Assembly (NCBI GenBank): GCA_002842435.1 | Contig: PHCX01000008.1 | Span: 124,001 to 188,000 of the forward strand | Source of the DNA: Betaproteobacteria bacterium HGW-Betaproteobacteria-1 | GTDB taxonomy: Bacteria; Pseudomonadota; Gammaproteobacteria; Burkholderiales; Methylophilaceae | DNA: 64,000 bases | Direction of reading: 5' to 3' | In this document: piece after piece, positions 7,351 to 16,335 of the stretch | Layout of the letters: each line of letters begins with the position of its first letter | Position numbering within the stretch: position 1 is the stretch's first letter | Translations under genes and position numbers: made by a program | The notes under the pieces: generated by a model | What the model was told of the DNA's origin: nothing | Seen by the model: only the letters and a program-made list of their open reading frames with translations | Database searches by the model: none

Positions 7351-9426
7351 ATGTCTTCCATCAACACCAGAGCGCGCCTGCCTGCGCGTAAAGCACTGTT
7401 TCTGGCTGTCGCATTTGCTGTCAGCCACTCATTCCTTTTCGCCCTCAATGCCAAAGCCGACAGCGATACCATAGAACTCGCCCCGGTACCGGTCACGGCC
7501 AATCCGCTTGGTGCCGGTTCCGACGAGATGGTGGTACCGGTCTCCGTGCTCAGCGGCCGTGAATTGTCTCTGGGCCGCGAAAGCACCTTGGGTGACACCC
7601 TGAAATCCCTGCCCGGCGTCAGCGCCACCTCTTTCGGTCCCAACGCATCGCGCCCGGTCATACGCGGTCTGGATAGCGAGCGCGTGCGCATCATGCAAAA
7701 TGGTGTCGGCATTCTCGACGCCTCCAGCCTCAGTTTCGACCATGCGGTCGGTATCGACCCGCTGATCATTGAACAGATCGACGTCGTGCGCGGACCTGCC
7801 GCCCTGCTCTATGGCGGCAGCGCCATCGGTGGCGTGGTCAACGCCATCGACCACCGTATCCCCAAGGAACAGTTGGACGGTATTACCGGCCGCGGCGAAG
7901 TACGCTTCGGCGGTGCCGAAGACCAGAAAAGCGGCGCCATCGTGCTGGATGCCGGCAACGGCCTGTTCGCCATCCATGCCGATGTCTATGAACGCAAAAC
8001 CAACGACATGGATATTCCGGGCTATGCCGTCTCCAGCCGCAAGAATCGCGAAGACGGTACCCCGCGCGAACATCGCGGACGCCTGGTCAACAGCGCCTCA
8101 CGTGCCGATGGTGGCGCACTGGGCGCTTCGCTGACCTTTGATAACGGCTATGTCGGCCTTTCCTACTCCGGCCACGATAACAAATATGGCGTAGTCGCCG
8201 AGGAAGACGTCATCATCAACCAGAGCACCGACCGTTGGGATCTGGCGACCGAGTTCAAGGATCTCGGCAATATCATCAACCGCGTCAAGTTCCGCTTTGC
8301 CAACACCGATTACAAACACGTGGAGATCGCTGACGGCAGCCCAGAGACCCGTTTCAGCAACCGCGGCAACGAGGGTTCGCTGGAAATCGGCCACGGCAAC
8401 ATCGGCAAACTGTCCGGCGCTGTCGGCTTCCAATTCCAGGACAGCAAGTTTGCCGCCATCGGCGACGAAGCCTTCGTGCCGAAAAACCAGACACAGAGCC
8501 GCGGCGTTTATGTTTACGAAGAACTGCCGATCAGCCTGACCAATGCTGACGACCTCAAGCTGAGTCTGGGTGGCCGCGTCGACCGCGTGGAGGTCGACTC
8601 CGAAGGCGGTGGTCGTTTCGGCACGGCCGTTTCGCGCGACTTCACGCCCAAGAGCATCTCTGCTGGGGCACTGCTCAAGATCAACGAACAATGGGCTGTA
8701 TCCGGCAATCTATCCAGCAACCAGCGTGCACCAAGCTATTTCGAGTTGTATGCCAACGGGCCGCACGTCGCCACCGGCCAGTACGAAGTAGGCAATACCG
8801 ATTTCGATATTGAACGCTCCAGAGGCATAGACGCACAAATCCGCTGGAAATCCGGCAAACATGCTTTCAACGTTGGCGCCTACCATACACGCTTCAGCAA
8901 CTTTATCGGCCTGTTCAGTAACGGCCTGATGTTCGATGAAGACGGCGTAATTGACCCTGCCGGCGAACTCGCAGGCGCTGATTTCGAACAAGTGAAGGCG
9001 ACATTCAGCGGTCTCGAAGCGGACGGCAAATTCCGCATCTACGAAGGGCGCGGCACTCTGGACCTGACCATGCGTGGCGACTATGTGCGTGCCAGGAACC
9101 GCGATGCAGGTGAATACCTGCCGAGGATTTCACCATTACGTCTGGGCTGGGGCCTGAACTACAGCTTCAACCGTTTCGGCACCAGCCTTGATGTGCTGCA
9201 TGGCTTCAAACAAACCAAGGTGGCGGATAACGAATTGCCGACCGACAGCTATACCTCAGTCAACGCCACGGCAACCTGGTTGCTGCCTACCACCATGAGG
9301 CTGGAAGCCTTTGCCAAGGCCTACAATCTGCTGGACGATGAGATCCGCGACCACACTTCCTTCCTCAAGGATATCGCGCCGCAACGCAGCCGTTCCCTGC
9401 TGATCGGTCTGCGCGGCGAGTTCTAG
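7351..9426 (+). CDS. TonB-dependent receptor, ZnuD-like
   Basis: An outer-membrane TonB-dependent receptor of about 691 residues. After a signal peptide (cut near NAKADS) come a plug domain (VIRGLDSERVRIMQNG, RGPAALLYGGSAIGGVVN) and a 22-strand-type barrel ending in aromatic-free GLRGEF. Similarity by eye to the zinc receptor ZnuD is good, for example SNQRAPSYFELYANGPHVATG and the segment after it with VGN and ERS. However, the histidine-rich loop of neisserial ZnuD is not obvious here, so the metal is inferred. The start is placed at the ATG at 7351, preceded by GAGG; a TTG 18 bp upstream is also in frame. Probably co-transcribed with the small CxxC protein gene. Confidence 0.85.
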   Translation: MSSINTRARLPARKALFLAVAFAVSHSFLFALNAKADSDTIELAPVPVTANPLGAGSDEMVVPVSVLSGRELSLGRESTLGDTLKSLPGVSATSFGPNASRPVIRGLDSERVRIMQNGVGILDASSLSFDHAVGIDPLIIEQIDVVRGPAALLYGGSAIGGVVNAIDHRIPKEQLDGITGRGEVRFGGAEDQKSGAIVLDAGNGLFAIHADVYERKTNDMDIPGYAVSSRKNREDGTPREHRGRLVNSASRADGGALGASLTFDNGYVGLSYSGHDNKYGVVAEEDVIINQSTDRWDLATEFKDLGNIINRVKFRFANTDYKHVEIADGSPETRFSNRGNEGSLEIGHGNIGKLSGAVGFQFQDSKFAAIGDEAFVPKNQTQSRGVYVYEELPISLTNADDLKLSLGGRVDRVEVDSEGGGRFGTAVSRDFTPKSISAGALLKINEQWAVSGNLSSNQRAPSYFELYANGPHVATGQYEVGNTDFDIERSRGIDAQIRWKSGKHAFNVGAYHTRFSNFIGLFSNGLMFDEDGVIDPAGELAGADFEQVKATFSGLEADGKFRIYEGRGTLDLTMRGDYVRARNRDAGEYLPRISPLRLGWGLNYSFNRFGTSLDVLHGFKQTKVADNELPTDSYTSVNATATWLLPTTMRLEAFAKAYNLLDDEIRDHTSFLKDIAPQRSRSLLIGLRGEF

Positions 9427-9472
9427 CCAAACCGACACTGGCCAAACCGGTAGCGTAACTGGAGTGCCCTCC

Positions 9473-9500
9473 CGATTTGCTTTAAGCTGAGAGCAAATCG
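9473..9500 (+). promoter_or_regulatory. Hairpin abutting the nnrS ribosome-binding site
   Basis: Arms CGATTTGCT and AGCAAATCG (9 bp, perfect) are directly followed by AGGAGG at 9501-9506, the ribosome-binding site of nnrS. No T-run follows, so it is not a standard terminator. It could influence nnrS translation or act as a protein site; function unknown. Confidence 0.45.
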
Positions 9501-9513
9501 AGGAGGCGTTGTC

Positions 9514-10716
9514 ATGCTGGTACAACCTGTTGAAATATCACGAAACAAGACGGATGGTTTTGCCCTGTTCAATCTGGGCTTCCGGCCGTTCTTTCTTGGT
9601 GCGGGCATCTTTGCGCTGATTTCAATGACGGTATGGATTGCGAGCTATGCCCTTGCCATGCCGCTGGCGATCGAAGCCATCAACCCCATGCAGTGGCATG
9701 CACACGAAATGCTCTACGGCTATGGTCTCACCGTCATCGCCGGCTTTCTGCTGACGGCCGTGAAGAACTGGACCGGTGTGCAAACCGTGCATGGCAAAGC
9801 GCTCCTCGGCCTGTTCGCAGTCTGGGTGCTGGCGCGGCTGCTGATGCTGGCCGGCACCGGATTCATCGCCATCGCCGCCGTGCTCGACCTGCTATTCGGC
9901 CTGCTGCTGATGGTGGCAGTCGCCCACCCCATCATCAAGGTGCGGCAGTGGCAGCAACTGGCGGTTCTCTCCAAACTCGTCATCATCGTCGCCGGCAACG
10001 GACTGTTCTATCTCGGCGCGTTGGGTTATGTAGAGAACGTTGTTCATCTCTCGCTCTACGGCGCGCTTTATCTCATCATCAGCCTGATCATGCTGATCGG
10101 CAGGCGCGTCATCCCGTTCTTCATCGAGCGCGGCGTCGAGAAAAAAATCAAACTCCGCCAGCATCGCTGGCTAGACATCAGCATCTTGCTGTTTTTCATC
10201 CTGTTCTTTATCAACGAACTCTTCATCGGCCGTGCCGAATTCACACCGCTCACTACTGGGCTACTGTTCCTGCTCAACGGCCTGCGCCTTTTCAACTGGC
10301 ATACACCGGGTATCTGGCGGGCACCGCTGTTATGGGGCCTGTACGTATCTTCCTGGCTGATCAATGCCGGTTTCCTGCTGATGGCACTGCAATACTGGCT
10401 GCCGATCTCCGGCATCCTGACCGTGCATCTGTTCACCATCGGCGGCATCGGCCTCATGACCCTGTCCATGATGTCACGCGTCGCCCTCGGCCACAGCGGC
10501 CGTAACATCCGCCAACCGCCGGTACTGGTCGGCTACGCACTCGCCCTGCTGGTACTGAGTGCAGTCTTCCGTATCGGCCTGCCGCTGATCGACATGAGCC
10601 ACTACCTCTGGTGGATCATCGCGTCCTACCTCTGCTGGATGGCGGCCTTTGCCCTCTTCGTGCTGGTCTATGCGCCGATACTGACCAAACCGCGTCCTGA
10701 CGGCCAGCCCGGATGA
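9514..10716 (+). CDS. nnrS: NnrS family protein
   Basis: A 400-residue polytopic membrane protein of the NnrS family, heme/copper membrane proteins linked to nitric-oxide stress and denitrification. The family signature is present early (HAHEMLYGYGLTVIAGFLLT, near residues 65-85), and about twelve hydrophobic segments follow. The ATG at 9514 follows a strong AGGAGG. No denitrification genes lie next to it in this window, so it may protect against NO rather than belong to a local denitrification operon. Its biochemical activity is not settled in the family. Confidence 0.88.
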   Translation: MLVQPVEISRNKTDGFALFNLGFRPFFLGAGIFALISMTVWIASYALAMPLAIEAINPMQWHAHEMLYGYGLTVIAGFLLTAVKNWTGVQTVHGKALLGLFAVWVLARLLMLAGTGFIAIAAVLDLLFGLLLMVAVAHPIIKVRQWQQLAVLSKLVIIVAGNGLFYLGALGYVENVVHLSLYGALYLIISLIMLIGRRVIPFFIERGVEKKIKLRQHRWLDISILLFFILFFINELFIGRAEFTPLTTGLLFLLNGLRLFNWHTPGIWRAPLLWGLYVSSWLINAGFLLMALQYWLPISGILTVHLFTIGGIGLMTLSMMSRVALGHSGRNIRQPPVLVGYALALLVLSAVFRIGLPLIDMSHYLWWIIASYLCWMAAFALFVLVYAPILTKPRPDGQPG

Positions 10717-10798
10717 AGCAACTTCCCGCGCCAGATGCAGTCCGGGCCTTGTTAGGCTATGATAGTCAGCTTCTCAGTCAACTTTCTAGAGTCTAAAC

Positions 10799-11071
10799 AT
10801 GGCACGTACAGTTCAATGCATCAAATTGGGTCACGAAGCTGAAGGTCTGGATTTTCCACCGTATCCCGGCGAGCTCGGCAAACGTATCTTTGAAAACGTC
10901 TCCAAGGAGGCATGGGCTGGCTGGCTCAAGCATCAGACCATGCTGGTCAATGAGAACCGCTTGAGCCTGGCCGATCCGCAGGCACGCAAGTATCTGGCAC
11001 AACAAACTGAAGCTTATTTCTTCGGCACCGGTGCCGATGCAGCATCGGGCTATGTTCCGCCGAAAAACTGA
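10799..11071 (+). CDS. yggX: Probable Fe(2+)-trafficking protein YggX
   Basis: A 90-residue cytosolic protein of the YggX family, involved in iron-sulfur cluster protection and oxidative stress resistance. It starts [11 protein letters not shown], with the conserved cysteine at position 7, and contains [16 protein letters not shown] and [17 protein letters not shown], both family hallmarks. Typical length. It stands alone between nnrS and ppk. In many proteobacteria it pairs with mutY; that partner is not here. Confidence 0.95.
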   Translation: MARTVQCIKLGHEAEGLDFPPYPGELGKRIFENVSKEAWAGWLKHQTMLVNENRLSLADPQARKYLAQQTEAYFFGTGADAASGYVPPKN

Positions 11072-11092
11072 AGCGCCACCTGACTGTCACAA

Positions 11093-11111
11093 TCGTCATA
11101 CCTTTGTCACA
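11093..11111 (+). promoter_or_regulatory. Putative PhoB (Pho box) site upstream of ppk
   Basis: GTCAT at 11095 and GTCAC at 11106 are 11 bp apart with an AT-leaning spacer, as in the CTGTCAT-N4-CTGTCAC consensus. A further GTCAC sits 9 bp upstream at 11086. A TACATT -10 candidate lies at 11121-11126, about ten bases past the box. It suggests phosphate-starvation control of ppk. Confidence 0.55.
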
Positions 11112-11137
11112 CAACCGGCCTACATTGAGGTTTTAAG

Positions 11138-13219
11138 TTGCGATCAGTCAAATTGAATCCGGAATATTTTGTAAACCGCGAACTAGGCATATTGGCCTTC
11201 AACCGCCGCGTGCTCGCCCAAGCCGAAGACGACCATGTACCTCTGCTGGAACGCCTGAAGTTCCTCTGCATCTTCAGCAGCAATATGGACGAGTTCTTCG
11301 AGGTGCGCGTCGCCGGACTCAAGGAACAGATCCGTTTCAACGACACGACCTGCGGTCCGGACGGCATACGGCCAAAACAGGCTTTTGCCAGCATTTGCGC
11401 CGAAGCGCACGCATTGGTCGATCACCAGTACAGGATTCTGAATGAGGTGGTTCTGCCCCGTCTGGAGCAGGAAGACATCAAGTTTCTGCGGCGTACGCAA
11501 TGGAATGAAACCCAGGCCGAATGGATACGTGAATACTTCTTCCGCGAATTGATGCCCATCCTCACCCCCATCGGCCTGGACCCCGCCCATCCCTTCCCGC
11601 GCATCCTCAACAAAAGCCTGAATTTTGCCGTTGAACTGGAAGGCAAGGATGCCTTCGGCCGCAATTCCGGCGTTGCCGTAGTACAGGCTCCGCGCGCGCT
11701 GCCGCGGGTAATCCGCCTGCCGTCCGAGATTGCCGGCTGCGAATACGGTTTCATCTTCCTCTCCTCCATCCTGCACGCACATGTCGGCGAACTGTTTTCC
11801 GGCATGCAGGTGAAAGGCTGCTATCAGTTCCGCGTCACACGCGATAGCGACCTAACTGTCGATGATGAAGATGTGAAGGATTTGCGCATCGCGCTGCAGG
11901 GTGAACTGACCCATCGCCAATATGGCGAAGGTGTACGTCTGGAAGTTGCAGACAATTGTCCGGACGAGATGTCGGCCTTTTTGCTCGGCCAGTTCGGCCT
12001 CGTTCAAGAAGACCTGTACAAGGTCAACGGCCTGGTCAACCTGGTTCGACTGATGCAGATTCCTGATTCGGTGGACAGACCGGACCTCAAGTTCACACGC
12101 TACTCACCCAGCATGCCGCGCGAACTGAGCAAGGAAACCGACCTGTTCAAAGCCATCCACAAGGCCGACATACTGCTGCATCACCCTTACCAGTCCTTCA
12201 ATCCGGTAATCGAGTTCATCAAACAGGCAGCGGAAGACCCGCATGTGCTGGCAATCAAGCAAACCTTCTACCGCACCAGTGCTGACTCCACGCTGATGCA
12301 GTCACTGATTGAGGCTGCCAGGCGCGGCAAGGAGGTGACTGTGGTGGTCGAACTAATGGCGCGCTTCGACGAAGAGGCCAATATCAACTGGGCAGCCAAG
12401 CTGGCAAACGCCGGCGCTCACGTGGTCTATGGTGTGGTCGGTCACAAGACACATGCCAAGATGGCCATGGTCGTCCGCCGGGAGGATGGCAAACTGAAAC
12501 GCTATGTGCATCTTTCGACTGGCAACTATCACCAGCGCACGGCCAGACTCTATACCGACTTCGGCCTGATGACCTGCCAGGAGGAGATTTGCGCAGACGT
12601 AAATGACGTATTCGCACAGCTCACCGGCCTTGGAAAAGTCACCAAACTGAAGCATCTGTGGCAATCCCCTTTCACCTTGCACAGCAAACTGATCAAGGCG
12701 ATCCTTCACGAAGCAGAGATGGCAAAGTCAGGCAAAAAAGCACGCATCATCGCCAAGATGAATGCACTGCTCGATGCCGACATCATCCGCGCTCTATATG
12801 ACGCCTCCAGCGCCGGCGTCAAAATCGACCTGATCGTGCGCGGCGTATGCGCGCTGAGACCCGGCATAGCCGGCGTCTCGGAAAACATCACAGTGCGTTC
12901 CGTCGTCGGCCGTTTTCTCGAACACAGCCGCATTTTCTACTTCTACAACGAAGGCGAAGAAAACGTCTACATGGCCAGCGCCGACTGGATGTATCGCAAC
13001 TTCTTCCGCCGGATTGAAGTCTGTTTCCCGCTGCTGGACAGCAGAGTGAAAAAACGCGTGATCAAGGAAGGTCTGGAACCTTATCTGAAGGACAATCTGA
13101 ATGCCTGGGAAATGCTACCGGACGCAAGTTACCGCCGACGGGCTGCGCGTCGCGGTTATGAGTTCTCGGCGCAACAACAGTTGATGGCCGAGCTAGGGCA
13201 AAGTTTCCCTACCGAATAA
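11138..13219 (+). CDS. ppk1: Polyphosphate kinase 1
   Basis: Reversibly polymerises the gamma-phosphate of ATP into polyphosphate. The 693-residue protein has the family order: N-terminal domain starting NPEYFVNRELGILAFNRRVLAQ, head domain, and two phospholipase-D-like C-terminal domains. The phosphorylated histidine is H439 in THAKMAM, and the second conserved histidine is H596 in LEHSRIFYFY. The start is a TTG at 11138 behind GAGG; no better ATG is available before the conserved N terminus. It is convergent with ppx, only 6 bp apart, and a Pho-box-like sequence precedes it. Confidence 0.95.
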   Translation: MRSVKLNPEYFVNRELGILAFNRRVLAQAEDDHVPLLERLKFLCIFSSNMDEFFEVRVAGLKEQIRFNDTTCGPDGIRPKQAFASICAEAHALVDHQYRILNEVVLPRLEQEDIKFLRRTQWNETQAEWIREYFFRELMPILTPIGLDPAHPFPRILNKSLNFAVELEGKDAFGRNSGVAVVQAPRALPRVIRLPSEIAGCEYGFIFLSSILHAHVGELFSGMQVKGCYQFRVTRDSDLTVDDEDVKDLRIALQGELTHRQYGEGVRLEVADNCPDEMSAFLLGQFGLVQEDLYKVNGLVNLVRLMQIPDSVDRPDLKFTRYSPSMPRELSKETDLFKAIHKADILLHHPYQSFNPVIEFIKQAAEDPHVLAIKQTFYRTSADSTLMQSLIEAARRGKEVTVVVELMARFDEEANINWAAKLANAGAHVVYGVVGHKTHAKMAMVVRREDGKLKRYVHLSTGNYHQRTARLYTDFGLMTCQEEICADVNDVFAQLTGLGKVTKLKHLWQSPFTLHSKLIKAILHEAEMAKSGKKARIIAKMNALLDADIIRALYDASSAGVKIDLIVRGVCALRPGIAGVSENITVRSVVGRFLEHSRIFYFYNEGEENVYMASADWMYRNFFRRIEVCFPLLDSRVKKRVIKEGLEPYLKDNLNAWEMLPDASYRRRAARRGYEFSAQQQLMAELGQSFPTE

Positions 13220-13225
13220 AACCTG

Positions 13226-14728
13226 CTAAGCATCGGGCTGACTGAGCGTCAACTTGATACCCGCTTCCTGCCAGTAGGCCCGTTCATTCTGCAAGGCTGA
13301 CTCGGTCAACGGGTTATTCGCCAGCCAGCCGGCCGGCACTTCCAGCCTGAATTCGCTTTTGCTTCTGGCCAGACTGAGTTGCGGCACATCGTCATCCAAT
13401 CTGTTACGGTTGAAAAGTATGCTCAACCTGAGTATCAGCAGCAGCAGACAACGATCGTCGCCGAAGTCCGGCAGACCAATCTTGCCCAGGCCGCGGCGCT
13501 GCCCCCTGACCAGAAAACCCAGGGTCTGTTGCTCCATTCTGGAAAAGCCCGGCATGTCAGCATTTTCGACGATGTAAGCCGAATGCTTGTGATAGCCACT
13601 ATGGGCGATGGAAATGCCGATTTCGTGCAATCTGGCCGCCCAGCCCAGATATTGTCTGGCCGCCTCCAGATTCATCTGGAGCTTGTCGCCAACCTGCGTC
13701 AGCATCATTGATGCCAGCACCTCAACACGACGTGCCTGCGCATGATCGACGTGATAGCGTCGCATGAAACCAAGAACGGTAGCCGCGCGGATATCATGAT
13801 GCTGCATGCGCCCCAGCATTTCATACAACACACCCTCACGCAGCGCGGCACCAACTGCTGTCATGCGCTCGATATCAAGCTCATCGAAAGCCGCGAGCAT
13901 GATACAGAGACCTCCGGGAATTACCATGGCGCGGTCGCTGCTGAGACCCTCGATCTGCAGCTTCCTTGTGTCCTTAGTCTTCAGCAACACCTCACGCATC
14001 GAATGCAGGCCTTCCCGCGTGATATGGCCATCGCTCCAGCGGTTGAGCAGCATGATCTCGCCCAACGAACGCGCTGTGCCGGAAGATCCCACGGCCTCGG
14101 ACCAACCCAGTTTCTGGTATCGCGAACGGATAGCCTGAATCTCACTGGCTGCTGCCAACTGTGCGTGGCGCAAGGCATCCTCGCTGATCTTGCCATCAGG
14201 GAAGAATCGTCGGCTGTAACTGACACAGCCCATATACAGACTTTCCATCTCGATCGGCTCCAGCCCCTGGCCGATGATGAACTCGGTTGAACCGCCGCCG
14301 ATATCAATGACCAGGCGCCGGTCATTCACTGCCGGCAGACTATGGCTGACCCCGACAAAAATCATGCGTGCCTCTTCGCGCCCGGCGATAATCTCGATCG
14401 GACAGCCGAGCGCAGCCTGCGCCTGTGCAATCAGTTCTGTGGAGTTTTTTGCGACCCGGAAGGTGTTGGTCGCGACCGCGCGGATAGCTTCCTGCGGCAA
14501 TCCGCGTAAACGTTCGCCGAAACGCTTGAGGCAATCTATCGCACGCTGTTGGGCGGCGGGGTCGAGATAGTTGTTCTTGTCGAGACCTGCGCCCAAACGC
14601 ACAACTTCGCGCAGGGAATCATGAAAAATCAGGCGCCCGTCGACGACGCGCGCCAGTTGCAATCTGAAGCTGTTGGACCCGAGATCAACAGCGGCTATTT
14701 CAGAATAAGGCGGATTCTTCGTTAACAA
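13226..14728 (-). CDS. ppx: Exopolyphosphatase (Ppx/GppA family)
   Basis: Degrades polyphosphate from the chain ends, or hydrolyses pppGpp; the two activities are not separable by sequence here. The 500-residue protein starts AAVDLGSNSFRLQLARV (ASKHA phosphate-binding loop). It has VIDIGGGSTEFI as the second phosphate loop and a C-terminal HD-like region, typical of the long Ppx. The start is taken as a TTG at 14728 behind an AAGGCGG-like site; no ATG lies closer to the conserved N terminus. It follows phoU by 39 bp on the same strand and converges with ppk, so polyphosphate making and breaking are grouped with phosphate signalling. Confidence 0.92.
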   Translation of the reverse strand: MLTKNPPYSEIAAVDLGSNSFRLQLARVVDGRLIFHDSLREVVRLGAGLDKNNYLDPAAQQRAIDCLKRFGERLRGLPQEAIRAVATNTFRVAKNSTELIAQAQAALGCPIEIIAGREEARMIFVGVSHSLPAVNDRRLVIDIGGGSTEFIIGQGLEPIEMESLYMGCVSYSRRFFPDGKISEDALRHAQLAAASEIQAIRSRYQKLGWSEAVGSSGTARSLGEIMLLNRWSDGHITREGLHSMREVLLKTKDTRKLQIEGLSSDRAMVIPGGLCIMLAAFDELDIERMTAVGAALREGVLYEMLGRMQHHDIRAATVLGFMRRYHVDHAQARRVEVLASMMLTQVGDKLQMNLEAARQYLGWAARLHEIGISIAHSGYHKHSAYIVENADMPGFSRMEQQTLGFLVRGQRRGLGKIGLPDFGDDRCLLLLILRLSILFNRNRLDDDVPQLSLARSKSEFRLEVPAGWLANNPLTESALQNERAYWQEAGIKLTLSQPDA

Positions 14729-14767
14729 TTGCCGCCTTAGCCGAAATGAGGTTTCTGTAAAAACATA

Positions 14768-15469
14768 CTACAGCGTTTCGCGCTCCATCTCCTCGACGGA
14801 GGTATGACGCACATCCTTGCCCTTGACCATGTAAACCACGTATTCCGCGATATTCTTGGCATGGTCGCCGATACGCTCGATCGCTTTGGCTACAAACAGC
14901 ACCTCCAGCGACATGGAAATGGTACGCGGATCTTCCAGCATGAAAGTGATGAGCTGGCGCATGGCGACGCGAAATTGCTCATCGACCTGTTCATCCTGGC
15001 GCGCGACTTCCACCGTCTTGCTCACATCCAGCCGCGCAAATGCATCGAGCGAAGTGCGCAGCATGTCACGCACCAGACTTACCATGGTTTTGATCTCGGC
15101 AAAACGTGGAGTGAACATGCGATCCGATTCGTAGATCTTTTCCGCAACACGGGCGATCTTGGTCGCTTCGTCGCCAATACGCTCCAAATCGGTGATGGTC
15201 TTGACGATCATCATGATCATCCGCAGGTCACCGGCAGCCGGCTGGCGGCGTGCAATGATATGACTGCACTCCTCATCTATTTGCACTTCCAGCGCATTAA
15301 CACGATGATCGTTGCGAATCACGCTCTGCGCCAGCGTCGGGTTGGCATTCACCAGCGCTTCGAGCGCGTTGACGATTTGCTGCTCCACCAGCCCGCCCAT
15401 TTCCAGGACGCCGGCACGCACCGATTCCAGTTCCGCATCGTACTGCTTCGAGGTATGTTCAAATTGCAT
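14768..15469 (-). CDS. phoU: Phosphate signalling protein PhoU
   Basis: A 233-residue cytosolic all-helical protein, made of two PhoU repeats, that normally transmits Pst transporter status to PhoR. It begins MQFEHTSKQYDAELESVRAGVLEMGGLVEQQI, and each half carries the metal-binding E/D-x3-D-type motifs (for example ERIGDEATKIA and ERIGDHAKNIAE). The pstSCAB and phoBR genes that usually accompany it are not in the window; here it leads into ppx. A Pho-box-like sequence is found upstream (15525-15543). Confidence 0.95.
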   Translation of the reverse strand: MQFEHTSKQYDAELESVRAGVLEMGGLVEQQIVNALEALVNANPTLAQSVIRNDHRVNALEVQIDEECSHIIARRQPAAGDLRMIMMIVKTITDLERIGDEATKIARVAEKIYESDRMFTPRFAEIKTMVSLVRDMLRTSLDAFARLDVSKTVEVARQDEQVDEQFRVAMRQLITFMLEDPRTISMSLEVLFVAKAIERIGDHAKNIAEYVVYMVKGKDVRHTSVEEMERETL

Positions 15470-15524
15470 GGTAATCCTTTAAGTTAAGCTACAGATTTGT
15501 GAACACTGTAGCCTAACGCCTGTT

Positions 15525-15543
15525 CATGACAATTTTATGTCAA
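15525..15543 (-). promoter_or_regulatory. Putative Pho box upstream of phoU
   Basis: On the minus strand TTGACATAAAATTGTCATG contains two half-sites 11 bp apart with an A-rich spacer, close to the PhoB consensus. A TACAGT -10 candidate lies at 15505-15510, about 14 bp downstream, and the phoU ATG about 55 bp downstream. Confidence 0.6.
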
Positions 15544-15582
15544 TTCGCACATGATGTGCGGACGATGAACTGCCTGCAATGA

Positions 15583-16239
15583 TTATTTGCTGTAGGTCTT
15601 GACGCCATCTGCTGTCGCCAGCAACAGCACATTGGCCGGACGTGCGGCAAACAGGCCATTGGTAACGACACCGACGATCTGGTTGATTTTGGATTCCATC
15701 TCGACTGGATTCATGATGGTCAAACCATGCACATCCAGAATCACGTTGCCGTTATCGGTCGTGAAATCGCGCAACACCGGCTGCCCCCCCAGCTTGACCA
15801 GTTCGCGTGCCACATGGCTGCGTGCCATCGGCAACACTTCCACCGGCAGCGGAAACTTGCCGAGCACCGGCACCAGCTTGGTTTCGTCACAGATGCAGAT
15901 GAAGCGTTTGGCGCATGCTGCCACAATCTTCTCGCGCGTCAGCGCACCGCCACCGCCCTTCAGCATGTGCATGTTCTCGGTGATTTCATCCGCACCGTCG
16001 ACATAGATCTCCATACCGTCAACGCTATTAAGGTCGAACACCTCGATGCCGTGAGCACGCAAACGTTTGGCCGTGGCTTCGGAACTGGCTACCGCGCCGT
16101 CAATCTTGTGCTTGACCCTGGCCAGTTCATCAATGAAGAAATTCGCTGTCGAACCGGTACCGACACCGATGATGCCGTCCTTGACGTATTCCACTGCAGC
16201 CTTGGCTACCTGTTGCTTCAATTCGTCCTGTGTTGCCAT
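15583..16239 (-). CDS. rpiA: Ribose-5-phosphate isomerase A
   Basis: Interconverts ribose 5-phosphate and ribulose 5-phosphate in the pentose phosphate pathway. The 218-residue protein carries the RpiA signatures [15 protein letters not shown] (phosphate loop), DGADEI and [12 protein letters not shown], the last holding the active-site lysine region. Length is normal. It is divergent from ilvA; a TATAAA-like box lies in the short shared spacer (16240-16335) on its side and AAGGATAA precedes its ATG. Confidence 0.96.
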   Translation of the reverse strand: MATQDELKQQVAKAAVEYVKDGIIGVGTGSTANFFIDELARVKHKIDGAVASSEATAKRLRAHGIEVFDLNSVDGMEIYVDGADEITENMHMLKGGGGALTREKIVAACAKRFICICDETKLVPVLGKFPLPVEVLPMARSHVARELVKLGGQPVLRDFTTDNGNVILDVHGLTIMNPVEMESKINQIVGVVTNGLFAARPANVLLLATADGVKTYSK

Positions 16240-16335
16240 TTACTTTTATCCTTCTGTTTTCTTTATAATTCAGGTCTTAACTAACCTTGAATGATACACC
16301 GCAGCCTGCATATTGAAAAACAGCTGCGCCCACCA

